Origin: Rusavskia elegans
Taxonomy: Eukaryota > Ascomycota > Lecanoromycetes > Teloschistales > Teloschistaceae
NCBI GenBank assembly: GCA_011316305.1
Contig: SAUG01000078.1
Location: 1-64,000 of the forward strand
Reading direction: 5' to 3'
DNA: 64,000 nt
Made by a program: the position numbers and the translations under genes. Every line of letters starts with the position of its first letter. Position 1 is the first letter of the stretch. Positions 9,391-20,800 of the stretch are shown piece by piece. The notes beneath the pieces were generated by a model, which saw only the letters and a list, made by a program, of their open reading frames with translations, was not told where the DNA came from and ran no database searches.

Positions 9391-11102
9391 ACGCCCTTGT
9401 TTATGTCGCCGAGCATTCCGGTTCCAAGGCACGACCACGATGCCGGATCGAGTGTTCCGTCAACCAAGTCCCATTACGACTGTATCTTCGGCTGCGAAGG
9501 GAACAATAACAGAATGACCTCACGAAGGTGCCCGGGATCTTATGTCGCAAAAGGTAATCGAATAGGAGATCACCATTCAGCAGGTAGTCGGCATGCCGGA
9601 TGTTCCCACTCGCCTAGTCGCCTCAAAAGGCACGGTCGAGTCATCAAGGGAAGACGCACAGACGCGGCTGTCCATGGCAGTTGAACAGCAGGTGACTTGC
9701 ATTCGGATAAGCCATGGTGAGTAAGGAGATCTCCTAAAGGTTGTCTGGCGATTTACCTAACAGCTGTCGTGCCAGGTGCAAACTTGATTGCCTGAAGGTA
9801 TTGGTTGCCAGGGGTTCGACATGCCATCTCTGTCTGGATCGCGCGAGCATCGGATTTCCTGTATCTTGCCGTTTCACTCAACCTCGTCGTATCAGAATTC
9901 AATCGCAATGTGGGCCACATAGGAACAGCCAAACAGGTCCCTAAAAGCCGAGTGAGTATCTTACCGTTCCGTGTCACCATCATGGTCGTTGCTCCATTGA
10001 ATGTACCATTGTACAGTGCAAGAGCACTCGTTGAAACGAAATTGTTTACCCACGTAGGAAGCTCAATCATGTTCCGTCAATGTTAGCTACAATGCTACAA
10101 CACATCACTCGATGGCTGGCATCTTCGGCCGTCTGGCGGGACCCCCAGAGACGCTGACATGTTAATGATCAGACGATTCGAGCCAACTCAAGATGGATGA
10201 ATGGAGAGCGAACCGAATGGCTTGATAAGCACGTGATGCATGCAGGAACCCATTCACCATGCATCTGGCGACCGGCAACAACGACACTACGACGATTGAT
10301 TAGCTCAAGCATCTTGCTCAACTTGAGCGCCAGATTACCGAGCAATGCTTCCATGCTGCCATGCTTCCATGCTTCATACCGCTGAGACCTAACCATCCAT
10401 CCGGGTTCTCCAGCTGTCAACCGACCCACTCAACATACATCAGCAAGGGGGTAAAAGCGACCACATCAATTATGCCATCTACAAGCCCGGTTGCGTGATC
10501 TGCTGAGATCTAGGGCAATTGCTCTGTCGACCACTAAGATTCGCCCAATTAAACAGCCGACAGCCGACGCTGATGGCGCTAACGGCCCTGCGGCTCTCTC
10601 CATATCCCAACGTCAAACTCCCTCTTTCCTGCTCTCACCAGACCGATCGGCCCATGATCAGGGTCAGTCACTCCTTCCATGCGATCGAGCGTCAGGTCAA
10701 GGAGTCGTTGCCTTCTTTCCGCTACATGGAGGCCATTTGGGCCGTGCAGGCTCTGCAGCCTCTTGAATCCGCCCTCGGAAGGTTCTCAAACAAATATAAA
10801 TTCCCCCATTGGGAAAGTGGATAAAGGTGCCATACAACTGTGAAGACTGGAGTTAGGTGGTAGCGAAAGTTGCGTATGAAACGGGACCGATGATGCCATC
10901 CTCGGACCAGTGGTCAAGTCTTCCGGACTTACCTTATATTGGAGCATGAGATTCCTGAGTATGCTTTTTGTCTCTCCGATATTCTCTTCAAGTTCCTTTA
11001 TATTGTTTTATACCTCAGTGGCCAAAGGAACACACAACTAATACTCTGCTCTACACCGCCTTCCCCATCCATCAGCAGTCTTTTCTATTCGTGTTGTCAA
11101 TA
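9391..11102. other. Intergenic, no supported gene
   Basis: About 1.7 kb without a recognisable gene. The longest frames (105 codons on minus at 9753-10070 and about 100 codons on plus at 10519-10824) match no family I know and overlap frames on the other strand. A short ATGCTTCC-type tandem repeat lies around 10344-10375. An ATATAAA at about 10793-10800 may be a TATA-like element for the dioxygenase gene downstream. Confidence 0.45.
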
Positions 11103-12427
11103 ATGGCTCCAGGAATGATTGAACCCACCCACTCCGTCGAATCTTGGACCCGTGACAAGTATCTCGGTCACAACGATACCTCCTGGCGCCGGCCTGTCGA
11201 AATAAAAAAGCCGATCACATATGAACCTGGACGTACGCCTGTTGAGTCCCACGATGAGTTTTACGAGCATGAGGATCTTCGCCCATCCTTCCCCAATCTC
11301 CACTGGGTTCCCTTGACCGAAGTACCTTACCACGACAAAGGTATCCATGGTGATCCGCACTTCCGAAATCTGCTTGCTTCGGCAACGGATGTCGTTGACT
11401 TTAACCCCAAGCTTGGCACCGAGATTCATGGCGTTAATCTGGCCAGACTCACAGACGCGCAGAAGAATGATCTGGCTCGCCTTATCTCGGTCCGCGGCGT
11501 CGTATTCTTCCGCGGTCAGACCGATTTGGACATCGATGCTCAACGCCATCTCGGAGCCTACTTCGGCAAACTTCACAAGCATGCCACGACTTCCGTCCCC
11601 CGCCGTGCTGGCTTGGAGGATGTTCATGTCGTTTTCACGGATCGTACTGCGAAGGATCAGCGAGCCGTCTTCTCACCCACCTTCCTCTGGCATTCCGATG
11701 TAAGAAGCACAATCGTGAAGGCTAGGTTTTGAGCGCGCTGACGTCAAGCTAGGTGACTTATGAAGTGCAACCCCCGTCGTACACGTCTTTGAAGGTCCTC
11801 AGTGGACCGCCCCGCGGTGGAGGAGGAGACACCCTGTGGTCCTCGCAATATGGGGCTTACGATCTCCTGTCAAAACCCATGCAGCGGTATTTGGAGGGAT
11901 TAAGCGCTGTCCACTCGGCCCATATGCAAGCTGATGGATCCCGTGCTGCTGGTCGTCCTGTCCGTCGCGATCCAATAGTGACGGAGCACCCCCTAATTCG
12001 CACCCACCCTGTCACTGGGTGGAAATCGCTATTTTTCAATCCTGGCTTTGTCACGGGCATCGTCGGCATCCCTAAGTCTGAAAGCAATGCCATCATTGGG
12101 TACCTCAACGAAATCATTTCCACCACGCAAGAGATCCACGTTCGATATCAGTGGCAAAAGAATGATGTTGCTATTTGGGACAACCGCATCTGTGTAAGCA
12201 AGCACTACGGGCTGTTCATTATCCTTTGCATGACTAACAAGGTGCAGAACCATTCGGCCTCGTACGGTTTCACAGGACACCTCCGGCACGCAGTCCGCGT
12301 TGCGAGCCAGGCCGAACGTCCGTTTTTCGATCCGGCTGGAAAGTCGCAAGAGGAGGAACTCAGCGCCCGCTTCGGTCTTCCGAAGGTCGATAAGGACGGC
12401 ACGCGACAGTCCAATTACAATGACTGA
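11103..12427 (+). CDS. TauD-family Fe(II)/2-oxoglutarate dioxygenase
   Basis: Three exons (11103..11699, 11753..12193 and 12248..12427) encode 405 residues. The family hydroxylates a substrate using Fe(II), O2 and 2-oxoglutarate; relatives include bacterial TauD and yeast Jlp1 (sulfonates). The metal triad is visible: His197 and Asp199 in WHSD, and His348 in NHSASY. Arg359 or Arg363 (RHAVR) is the likely 2-oxoglutarate ligand. The first intron separates Asp199 from VTYE, as in relatives. The second intron is 54 bp, a multiple of three, and has no stop codon, so unspliced RNA reads straight through it. The substrate cannot be told from sequence; sulfonate use is only one possibility. Confidence 0.88.
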
Positions 12428-12851
12428 GAAGGTCCCTAAGCACAGAAACAGCATTCACTCGAAAAGTCGATCTGATGGTCTTATGCCTTGTCTCAATCGC
12501 AACAAAGCGCTACGTGTAAATGAACGATGTATTCCTCTAAAAGTCTTCGTAAGAAATAGCTTTGTATCGCTCTGCCTTCACAAGATTGCCAAGCCAAACG
12601 CCTATCTTCTTGGACCAATGCTTGTCTCATGGATGTGATCTCGTTGCCTCCAAATGCATCTGGCACTCTTTCGTGTTCAGCAATGTACCATTCTAAATCT
12701 TGCCCCGTGTGACCACAGCACAGACCGATGGGTATTCTGCAATTCTCTGCATATCGAGGTATCGATGCGATGACCATCAACTACAATAGCAAAGGCTGAC
12801 AGGGTGAATCGCGCTATCGATGGTTTTCGATCAAATCGATCATCTAACGTA
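12428..12851. other. Intergenic, no gene seen
   Basis: A short spacer between two plus-strand genes. It should hold the dioxygenase 3' end and the promoter of the next gene. A TATCGATGG/ATCGAT-rich patch lies at 12811-12840. Confidence 0.4.
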
Positions 12852-15607
12852 ATGTCAAAGGAGATTGAGCCGCCGGTTCTTGACTACGCCCGCTACTATG
12901 GCATAAGTAAGAATCATCTGGAAGTTGACCCGTTACAACAAGGTCTCGTACCACCACCAGATGAACCTCAAGCTCCACTACCACTTGACACCGAGATACC
13001 ATGGCTGCAGTTGAGTCCCAGTATTGCCGCGCCCCCACCCGAGCGATTGACAGCAGTCAAAGAGGCCTCAGCTCTGCTCGCTGTGACCCATCCGAAGCAG
13101 TACGACGATCTCGTCTTGGATGCCGTCGACCTCTTCCCGACCCACCGTATCCGGCACAGCAAAGTCGAGCTGCCACTGCTCCGGTCAGATCATGAGATGG
13201 ACATGCGCTACTTTGTTCACACTCTTGAGCCTAATCTGGCAGAAGAATTTATCCCATTCGAGAAGGTCGACGATGAGCAAGACGAAGGGTTGGAGTGGCC
13301 CTCCTACTGCTATGCGTGGCCCGAGTGGCATTTTCGAAAGGCGCAGAATGAGAAATTGGAAGTCGGCAGAGATGTGTTTGCCTATATGAGTGCCGCGCTG
13401 GATGCTCATCCGGAGAATGGAGAGCTTACGTTTGAGTACGACTGGCCGATTCCTCGCAGAGTAAGTCAATAGACCGCGTGGAAGGAAACGACCAATCTAA
13501 GTATTGAAAGAACCGAGCTCGAGATCCCATCACACCTCCTTTGCTACCACGCTCGCCGTCCCCAAAACCATTCGAACCCTCCTCCGAGACAGGCCACCTT
13601 GACTTTCTGTCTGATCATTCAAGTCCAACCCGGCCGGAACTTGACAGAATCGACAAGGTGATCATCCAAAATGATAGTTTGACTCCAGCAGAGCCCCGTT
13701 CATATGAGGCTGTTACTGATCCAGACAAGTTGGATACTAACAGCATCGGCGACCTTTACAGTCCACTCACGAATATAAATGTCGCCCCTTCGCCATCTCA
13801 ACACAAACGGAAACGTATAAGGGACTTGAAGGTTGAGGGGCCGCTGACACCACCGCCATCTCACCGACCACCTCCATGGGACGGCCACAAAACATCTCTC
13901 AGCGAAGTCTTGCGAAATGTCAGTCCAAGCCTTTCACTTCAGTCTCCCGAACCAGAGCAAACATCGTTAGATGACATAGACATGCTCTTCGCTGAACATA
14001 TTGCCCCAGTGGCAGCGAAGGTTACGCGCGAGATCGAACAAGAGCAATTACAGGAAGCAGACACCACATGTAGAGTTCCTGTACCAGTCATGGATTTCTC
14101 GAAGCCAAAACCTCCATGGGATAGTGTAGCATCTGACACCATCGATGAAGGACGAAAGGCTTTTTTGCGTGGAATAAAAGAAACTTATGTCTCGCTGCCT
14201 CCATGGCGACTCGACGGTTCGACTATGAGGGAACTCTCATGGAAACCGTTCTCGTCGTCGCAAGGTCACTATCAACTTCAGGAATCGATCGAAGACGACG
14301 GTTCGCTTGCCTCGCTTATTGCTCAGCCAGACCCAATGGATTTTGATACTTTGATGTGGAAGCCCCCGGGACTCCGGATCCTCGACGAAATACATGATCC
14401 TGAGGAGGAGGAGCTGGCATATGGTGTATTTCCACCCGCAAAGGATGTGGAATCACTAATCAGGAAGCGGAATTTCGAATTACATGACGGGGGGGAGACT
14501 TTGGCTCAAGAAAATATGGATAGGAGTGAAGGTAGACCGTCAAGCAAGGACTTAAGAAAGCCAGAAGGGCCGCGATTGGCGAAGTCAGCGAAGCATGATA
14601 TTGCCGCCGAACCTGACTTCTCTGCCATGAACGCATTGGACGAATTCCTGGGGGTGCGCACAGGCAGAATCAAAAAAATGTGTGAGGCGACGGCGGAATT
14701 GCCAAAAGCCATAGGATCCACAACTGCAGTTGAGCTGATAAGACCGCCTGAAGCCGCTGAAGACAGAGCAGCAAAGACACCCTTGCCAACGCCCCAGCCC
14801 CGTATCCCCACGGCACATATCTTCTTGGTGGCTTCGACGAGCTTTCTTTCCAACCGACATTTGGCCTGTCGCGTACAAAGTCTCTATCCTTCGGCAACGA
14901 TCATTGAGCGGGATTTTGCACTTCATAGCTTCCAAGCTTCGTATCAGGGGTCTACGACCAAAGGTCTTCGAACACTTCCTGAAGTCAAGTTTGATGAAGC
15001 AGATCTCATCGTCTCCCCTAGCACCGGTCTGATCCTTACAAGTCTCCAAAAGATCAAACAACAGGCTTTGCCTGGTCAAGCCACTCACTCTCCCGTTCGC
15101 GAGCGAATACACAGGATTGCGGGCAGGTATGAGAGGCTGATTGTCGTCGTCAGCCGGGCTGCTATATCACCCAACATGGGCTCTGAGCCGACGGGTAATC
15201 TGGACGAAAGCGACTGTGAGGCACTAGTTTCCTTGACCGCGTTCTTGAGCCACTTGGCTGCCTTGAGCGAGAGCGAACTTCTTTTTGTGGACGGCGACAC
15301 GTCGCTACTGGCGAGGTGGATCGTCTCACTCATCGTCAAGTATTCTGCCCACAATTTGACCCGACTGCTCGAGGAAGAGACTCAATGGGAAGTTTTCCTA
15401 CGTCATGCAGGTATGAACGCTTTCGCGGCGCAAGCAGTGCTTGGAGAGCTGAAGTCAATTGCTGAGAGGGAAGGAGGAACATGGGGATTGAGAGACTTTA
15501 TCTTGATGAGTCCCGAGGAGAAGTGTCAACGATTTGAAGGTGTACTTGGAGGTAGATGGCTCATCGAAAGAGTTGGGAAGATGCTCGATGCGCGTTGGTA
15601 TGGTTGA
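12852..15607 (+). CDS. Large protein with XPF-like C-terminus (possible Zip2/SHOC1 counterpart)
   Basis: Two exons (12852..13460 and 13511..15607; 50 bp intron) encode 901 residues. The N-terminal 200 residues are acidic and moderately conserved-looking (LDAVDLFPTHRIRHSK). The middle is rich in Pro, Ser and acidic residues with repeated PPW motifs, and is probably disordered. From about residue 635 a compact alpha/beta region begins (HIFLVASTSFLSNRHL, later LIVVVSR and LLFVDGD). It ends in a stretch at about 830-895 (HAGMNAFAAQAVLGEL, then MSPEEK) that looks like the helix-hairpin-helix of XPF/ERCC1 proteins. No GDXnERKxxxD nuclease signature is seen. A nuclease-dead XPF-like domain after a long poorly conserved N-terminus is the layout of Zip2/SHOC1 meiotic crossover proteins. 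That identity is inference; the safe call is a conserved fungal protein of unknown function. Confidence 0.6.
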
Positions 15608-16098
15608 GCTTGAGCGGTTTTCAACGTTTGGCTTTCTGCTCGTCGTCTCAAAAAATGTGGAAGTGAGTTGTATATACATCCACCTTACTTACTATGTAGC
15701 TTCTGGAAACTCTCGACTGTCTTAAGATTGCTTTTCAAACTATGTGCCAGCCAAGAAAGCAGGTTAAGACAGTACCCTGGCTCAAATAATTAAGGAACTT
15801 AGGTTTCCATGTCATAGTATGGAGTTGATTGGGTCTACTATTTTCAGGGTCAGAAGGTGTGGCCCGTTCCGATCCGAGAGCTGAGTTCTGGGGACTCGAT
15901 CACGGAGAGGTGTGAGTAGATAGGAGAGACGTCGACATATCAATCGTAAGTGCATCCGATGCCGCAACGAGCGTGTCACAGGGCGCGCTAGGCGAGCTTT
16001 ACGCGCCGAGTGTCACCACCAACCTCATGCTCTGCTAACACTTACTTTCATCTCTTCTACCAACACCGTGTTCGATCCTCGTAGCAACCACAACAGCC
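15608..16098. other. Intergenic, promoter region of the H4 variant
   Basis: No gene is seen. A GC-rich patch with GGCGCGCTAGGCGAGC lies at about 15980-16000, upstream of the histone start. I cannot assign any motif. Confidence 0.4.
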
Positions 16099-17223
16099 AT
16101 GGCGCCTCTAGTAAAGATGGTCCCATCGTTCGGGGGTGTACGGCCAGGGCGGAGTGCTGCTCCGTCTTCCAGCAGACCACTCCACAGTTCACTTGGCGGA
16201 AAGGGCCTGATGGGATCTGGAGCGAAGACGGGACTCGGAGGCAAAGGCTTAGGAAAGGGCGGGCTGAAGCGCCATAGGTATGTAACATAGGGGGGTTTGA
16301 AGCTCTTGAATTCGTTGAGATTCGCCAATTGCCGTTCCTCACAACGATTCGGGGCTCGACGTAGAGCATGGTCGATAGTGGATGCTGACTCCACTGCGCG
16401 CTTAGGAAGATTCCGAGAGATACTGTCCGAGCGATAAGTACGTTCAATTATGCTTGAACCCCTCCCGAATGGATCATCCTGACAACCAACTCACAATTTT
16501 GGAAACTGTAGCCAAAGGAGATATAAGGTACAATGTCTTGTTCCTTTCGAATCATCTCGTCACCGTCCCGTTCTTGAACAATATGCAAGTGAAATCTCGA
16601 CTACAGATGAGACAGACATCTGGCGCTGGACTGATTGGCACGAATGGACGTATTGACAAGACTCTTTCCGACATATATACCGGTGCAAGTGATGGCTGAC
16701 AAGCCTTTTTAGACGTCTAGCTCGCCGCGGCGGTGTCAAGCGAATATCTGGAGGCATTTACGATGAAATCAGGAAGGCAATGTCCGACCGACTCAAATTA
16801 GTAGGCTTTTTGACCGTGTCTCGAACATGTAGCTACTCGAGAGAATGACTGACGACTTATATTAGATATTGAAAGACTGCACAATTTTCCTGGAACATTC
16901 TCAACGAAAGAGTAAGTTTGCAATGCCACGGCATCTCAAACATACACCCATACGTGTTTCTAATCTTATCTCCGATCCGCACAGCTGTCACTGTCAAAGA
17001 TGTAAGTATCTTCTTGGATGGAAATGCCCCGAACGAGTGCTAATACCAACATAGGTTGTATTCGCTCTGAAGCGTGTACGTATTCTCCACCTTCCCTCCG
17101 AACCTCACACTGACACAGATCTCTCCTCGCACCAGCTGGGCCGCCCAATATACGGTCCGTTCCCCTCTCAAGGTCCAGGACAAGCTTACAGGTGCTAATA
17201 CCGCTACAGGCTTCGATCAATAA
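16099..17223 (+). CDS. Divergent histone H4 variant with N-terminal extension
   Basis: Nine exons (16099..16277, 16406..16437, 16512..16527, 16713..16800, 16866..16911, 16985..17001, 17055..17075, 17136..17154, 17210..17223) encode 143 residues. All eight introns are GT-AG and every junction keeps phase. The last 102 residues align with canonical H4 without gaps. GGKGLGKGG and KRHRK correspond to the H4 tail, followed by RRLARRGGVKRISG, HSQRKTVT, VVFALKR and YGF. H4 Lys8, 12, 16 and 20 correspond to Lys49, 53, 57 and 61; Lys5 is replaced by Leu46. The alpha-2 region (IYDEIRKAMSDRLKLILKD) is much changed, and the C-terminus is GFDQ instead of GFGG. Residues 1-41 are an extra Ser/Arg/Gly-rich tail. 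Divergent H4-like genes (hH4v) are known in Neurospora. The protein should be nuclear and pair with H3, but its role is unknown. Confidence 0.92.
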
Positions 17224-17859
17224 GCATTGGATGCTAAACGTTGTATTACTTTTGCTCTGTCGCTGAAAGGCTGTTTTTACACGATGATACCCGGCGGCTT
17301 GGAGTTGTGGCGCAAGGAAATGGAGGGTTCCGAGTGGAGTCTTCTTCCGCAGAAGGTTTACTGGGTTATACCATGGTGTCCGGCTGGCGTATGAGACATG
17401 ATGTTAGTATACAAGAAGATAGGAAGACTAGGTTGCAATGAGTAGCGTACAGCAACCAGAGTGCCTGGTACACATTTATACACATCCAAACCACTCCACG
17501 GCCATTGCTCCATGGAATGGAATGTCAGTGCGTTTTCATTCAAAGTAGCAACTGCTCGGTGGAGTCCGAGCATCGTTAGAGCGAAATCCCTTATCGAGGT
17601 ACTGACTGTTGTATGACGTGCCTTGCCTGCATGCAGTGTCTGAGTGTGAGAACGGTTCGTCCAAAGAGGTATAGCAAGACGTGGTCATATCGACTTCCGC
17701 GAACCGCGTTGATTTCGTTGCGGAGTCAATATTTGCAGCCACAGCTATGGGAGCCACCGAGCACGGATTCGACGGTCAGATTAGCACCTGTATGTGTCGA
17801 GTCCATGGGCTCATAACACCCATGACATACCTGAGGTAGTCCAAACACTTTCTTCCGCC
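17224..17859. other. Intergenic, promoter region of the dynein heavy chain
   Basis: Only short frames without resemblance to known proteins are present. The stretch separates two plus-strand genes. Confidence 0.4.
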
Positions 17860-20800
17860 ATGGAGGTGGTCACCCCAGGGGCTAATGGCCATCCGACGGC
17901 CTCGATTGCGGCGGCCACCATCAGTCCGGAGGCCGTCGTTCAGCACCTGACGGATTTGTTAGAAGTCACCCTTGGAGCTTCTTCCGATGATTTGGAAGGC
18001 CCCGACAGCCTCTTCTCGACCGCACGGAGACAAGACACCCTCCGACGTTGCACACGTTTCGCCTCGGAATCACAGGTGGCTCTGTACGTTCAGAAAGATA
18101 TTGTAGTTGTACAAGATATCGATTTGGCTGCCAATGGAACTGAAGACGCCAATTCAACCAGTAAGTGCAGATTCTGTGGAAGTCGTACACTGCAGCTGAT
18201 CCTCAAACAGAGAAACACCCTTCGTTCAAATACACTCTCTCATCAGAGATATCTCTGTCGCCATCGACCGTGACATCTGTAGCTTTACTCAAGCGCCCTC
18301 AGCCGATCGATCCCCAGATTCCTCTCGCTACACAGATACAGGTCATCAATCTACCTGGCCTCGCAAGTTCCGATTTTTATAATAAAACAACAAGCGGACC
18401 GGCTTCTGCCTTCGAGGTCCTCCATTCTGTAATACATTTAGCGCTGGCGCCTTACTTCAATGCATATACCAAAGTTCAAGACTCTACCAGTTCAGCAAAG
18501 TCGCGGGCGGATGCCGACTCCAAAGGGGGCGTGCCGGGAACAAGACGCAAATTGGCGGAGCTCGAGCTTAGTCTTCTACACCTGCAGCAGCATAGTGAGA
18601 TACCCGAGCTGCAATTGCCGTTGCCGGAGCTTGTCCAGGAAGCAGTCGACATCGCACGAGCCCAAAATTCCAAGCCTACGCTTGACACGATACCACAGGA
18701 GGTTCTGTCCGATAGCAAATTCCTGAACGATGTTCAGAACGTTGTCAATTCTTGGATCAAATCGATCAAGGCCATCACAACGTCCTCACGGGATGCTGAA
18801 AAAGGCTCTGCGGCGCAAGAAATCAATTTCTGGCTAACAATGGAGTCGGCCTTGGAAGATGTAGAGGCACAACTGCGGAGCGATGGAGTAGTGATGACAC
18901 TGGAGATACTACAGCGAGCGAAGCGTTTTCAAGCAACTGTCAGTTTCACAGCAGATACGGGTCTCAAGGACGCTTCGGACAAAGTTCAAAAGTACAATCA
19001 ACTTATGCGAGACTTCCCGCTTGATGATCTGCTCGCAGCGACGTCATTGCCGAAGGTCGACGACTCCCTGGTGTCTATATTCACGCACCTCAACAGGAAA
19101 CTCAGGATCTCCCCGTATCCCATTGCTCGAGCCCTTCCGCTCGTCACTGCCATTTCCGCCGACCTCGATGCCATACTTCATTCGTTACTCAGCGGCCGTA
19201 CGCTGATGCATCTTGACTATCGAGATTTCAATACTTTGATGGAAAATGCTGATCGAATATGGGCGACCTGGGACGAAAGCATTCGCGAATTCACCAATGT
19301 TGCCCGTGAGTTCACTCGACGGCGCAACGAAAAGTTTATCCCAATCAAGGTCTACCCCCGCCATATCAAGCTGCAAGAGCGCTTAAATTATGTCAAAACG
19401 TTCCGTGTCAACCATGAGCAGCTTCAACGCACCATAATCACCGTTCTCGGAGGTAAGAGGCTGGGTGGAGCCAACGACTTAGACAGGGACGAAGATCGAA
19501 CGGTCTTTGTGGAAGAGATCGGTGATGTTGATGCCGTGGAGGAAGTGTCGCAAGCTTACAGTGCTCTGAAGGATGTCGACGTACTGGATGTTTCACAAGA
19601 AGGAACGCAGCTCTGGGTGCAAGCCGAAATGCATTACAACGAGCGAACATCAAGGGTTGAGAACACCATCATCGCTCGTCTTCGGGATCGACTAGCTGGC
19701 GCCAAAGGCGCTAGCGAGATGTTTCGAGTATTCTCCAGATTCAATGCTTTATTCGTGAGGCCCAAGATTCGAGGGGCTATCAGCGAATACCAAACTCAGT
19801 TGATCGAAAGCGTCAAAACAGACATAGCGTTACTCCATGATCGATTCAAGGAACAGTATGGGCATTCCGAGTCTCATGTGATGGCACAACTCCGAGACTT
19901 ACCCCCGGTGGCTGGAGCCATCATTTGGGTGAGGCAGATAGAGAAGCAATTGGATGCCTTGATGAAGAAGGTTGAAGATGTCCTGGGGACAGACTGGGCG
20001 CTTCATGCTGAAGGCCAAAAGCTGCAAACCGAGACCAGTATGTTCCGCAAGAAGCTTGATACTCGTCCGATTTTCGAATCATGGTATCAAGACGTCCAGA
20101 AGCGGAAACCAGCAATCAGTGGCCGGCTGTTCGGAATAACTAGGAATCGTATGACCGGCAACACTCTTGAATTAGTCATCAAATTCGATCCCCAGGTCAT
20201 CACCTTGTTCAAGGAAGTCAGGAACCTCCTTTGGCTGAACTATCAAGTTCCGCACGGGCTCACCAGCCTGTCGAAAGAGGCAAAACGCGTATACCCCTAC
20301 GCAGTCAGTCTGATGGAGAGCGTCGGAACTATGTCTCAGACCAGCCGCGCAATTGATTCAATGTCAAACGTGTCAGTCATGTTGAACAGCTATCTGAGGA
20401 ATATACAAACACTGGTCACAAAAGGAATACGCCTGAAGTGGGAATCTTTCGTCCATTCTTATGATCTTCCGTCAAAACAGCCGGCTTATACAACCTCAAG
20501 TCCGGTTTCTCGTGCTGTGTCTGGCCAGAGTGAAAGCAGGCATGCACACTTTGTTCGAGAGTTCGAAGATGTCACAGTGTTGCTGCAAAGTAAGACAGTT
20601 ACTCTCGAGAGAATACACAACACCGTCATGAAGTCCATGCAGGAGTTGCAGACATGCCAATACAATACGAAGGCTTTTCAATCTTGCTTCGAGGAAGTCC
20701 AGACCGCAGTAGACCAGTTGAACTTGGAAGGCTATGCTAATCTGCAGTCTTTTGTTGGGATGCTTAATCATGGTATAGAACGCCATCTCGTCCTGCGTCT

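Noticed and set aside
9753..10086. Overlapping plus and minus frames of about 93-105 codons
   Set aside because: Neither shows a domain, both strands are open over the same bases, and no matching exons were found nearby.
10344..10375. ATGCTTCC-type tandem repeat as a possible CRISPR or satellite
   Set aside because: Only three or four imperfect short copies with no spacers; it is a simple microrepeat.
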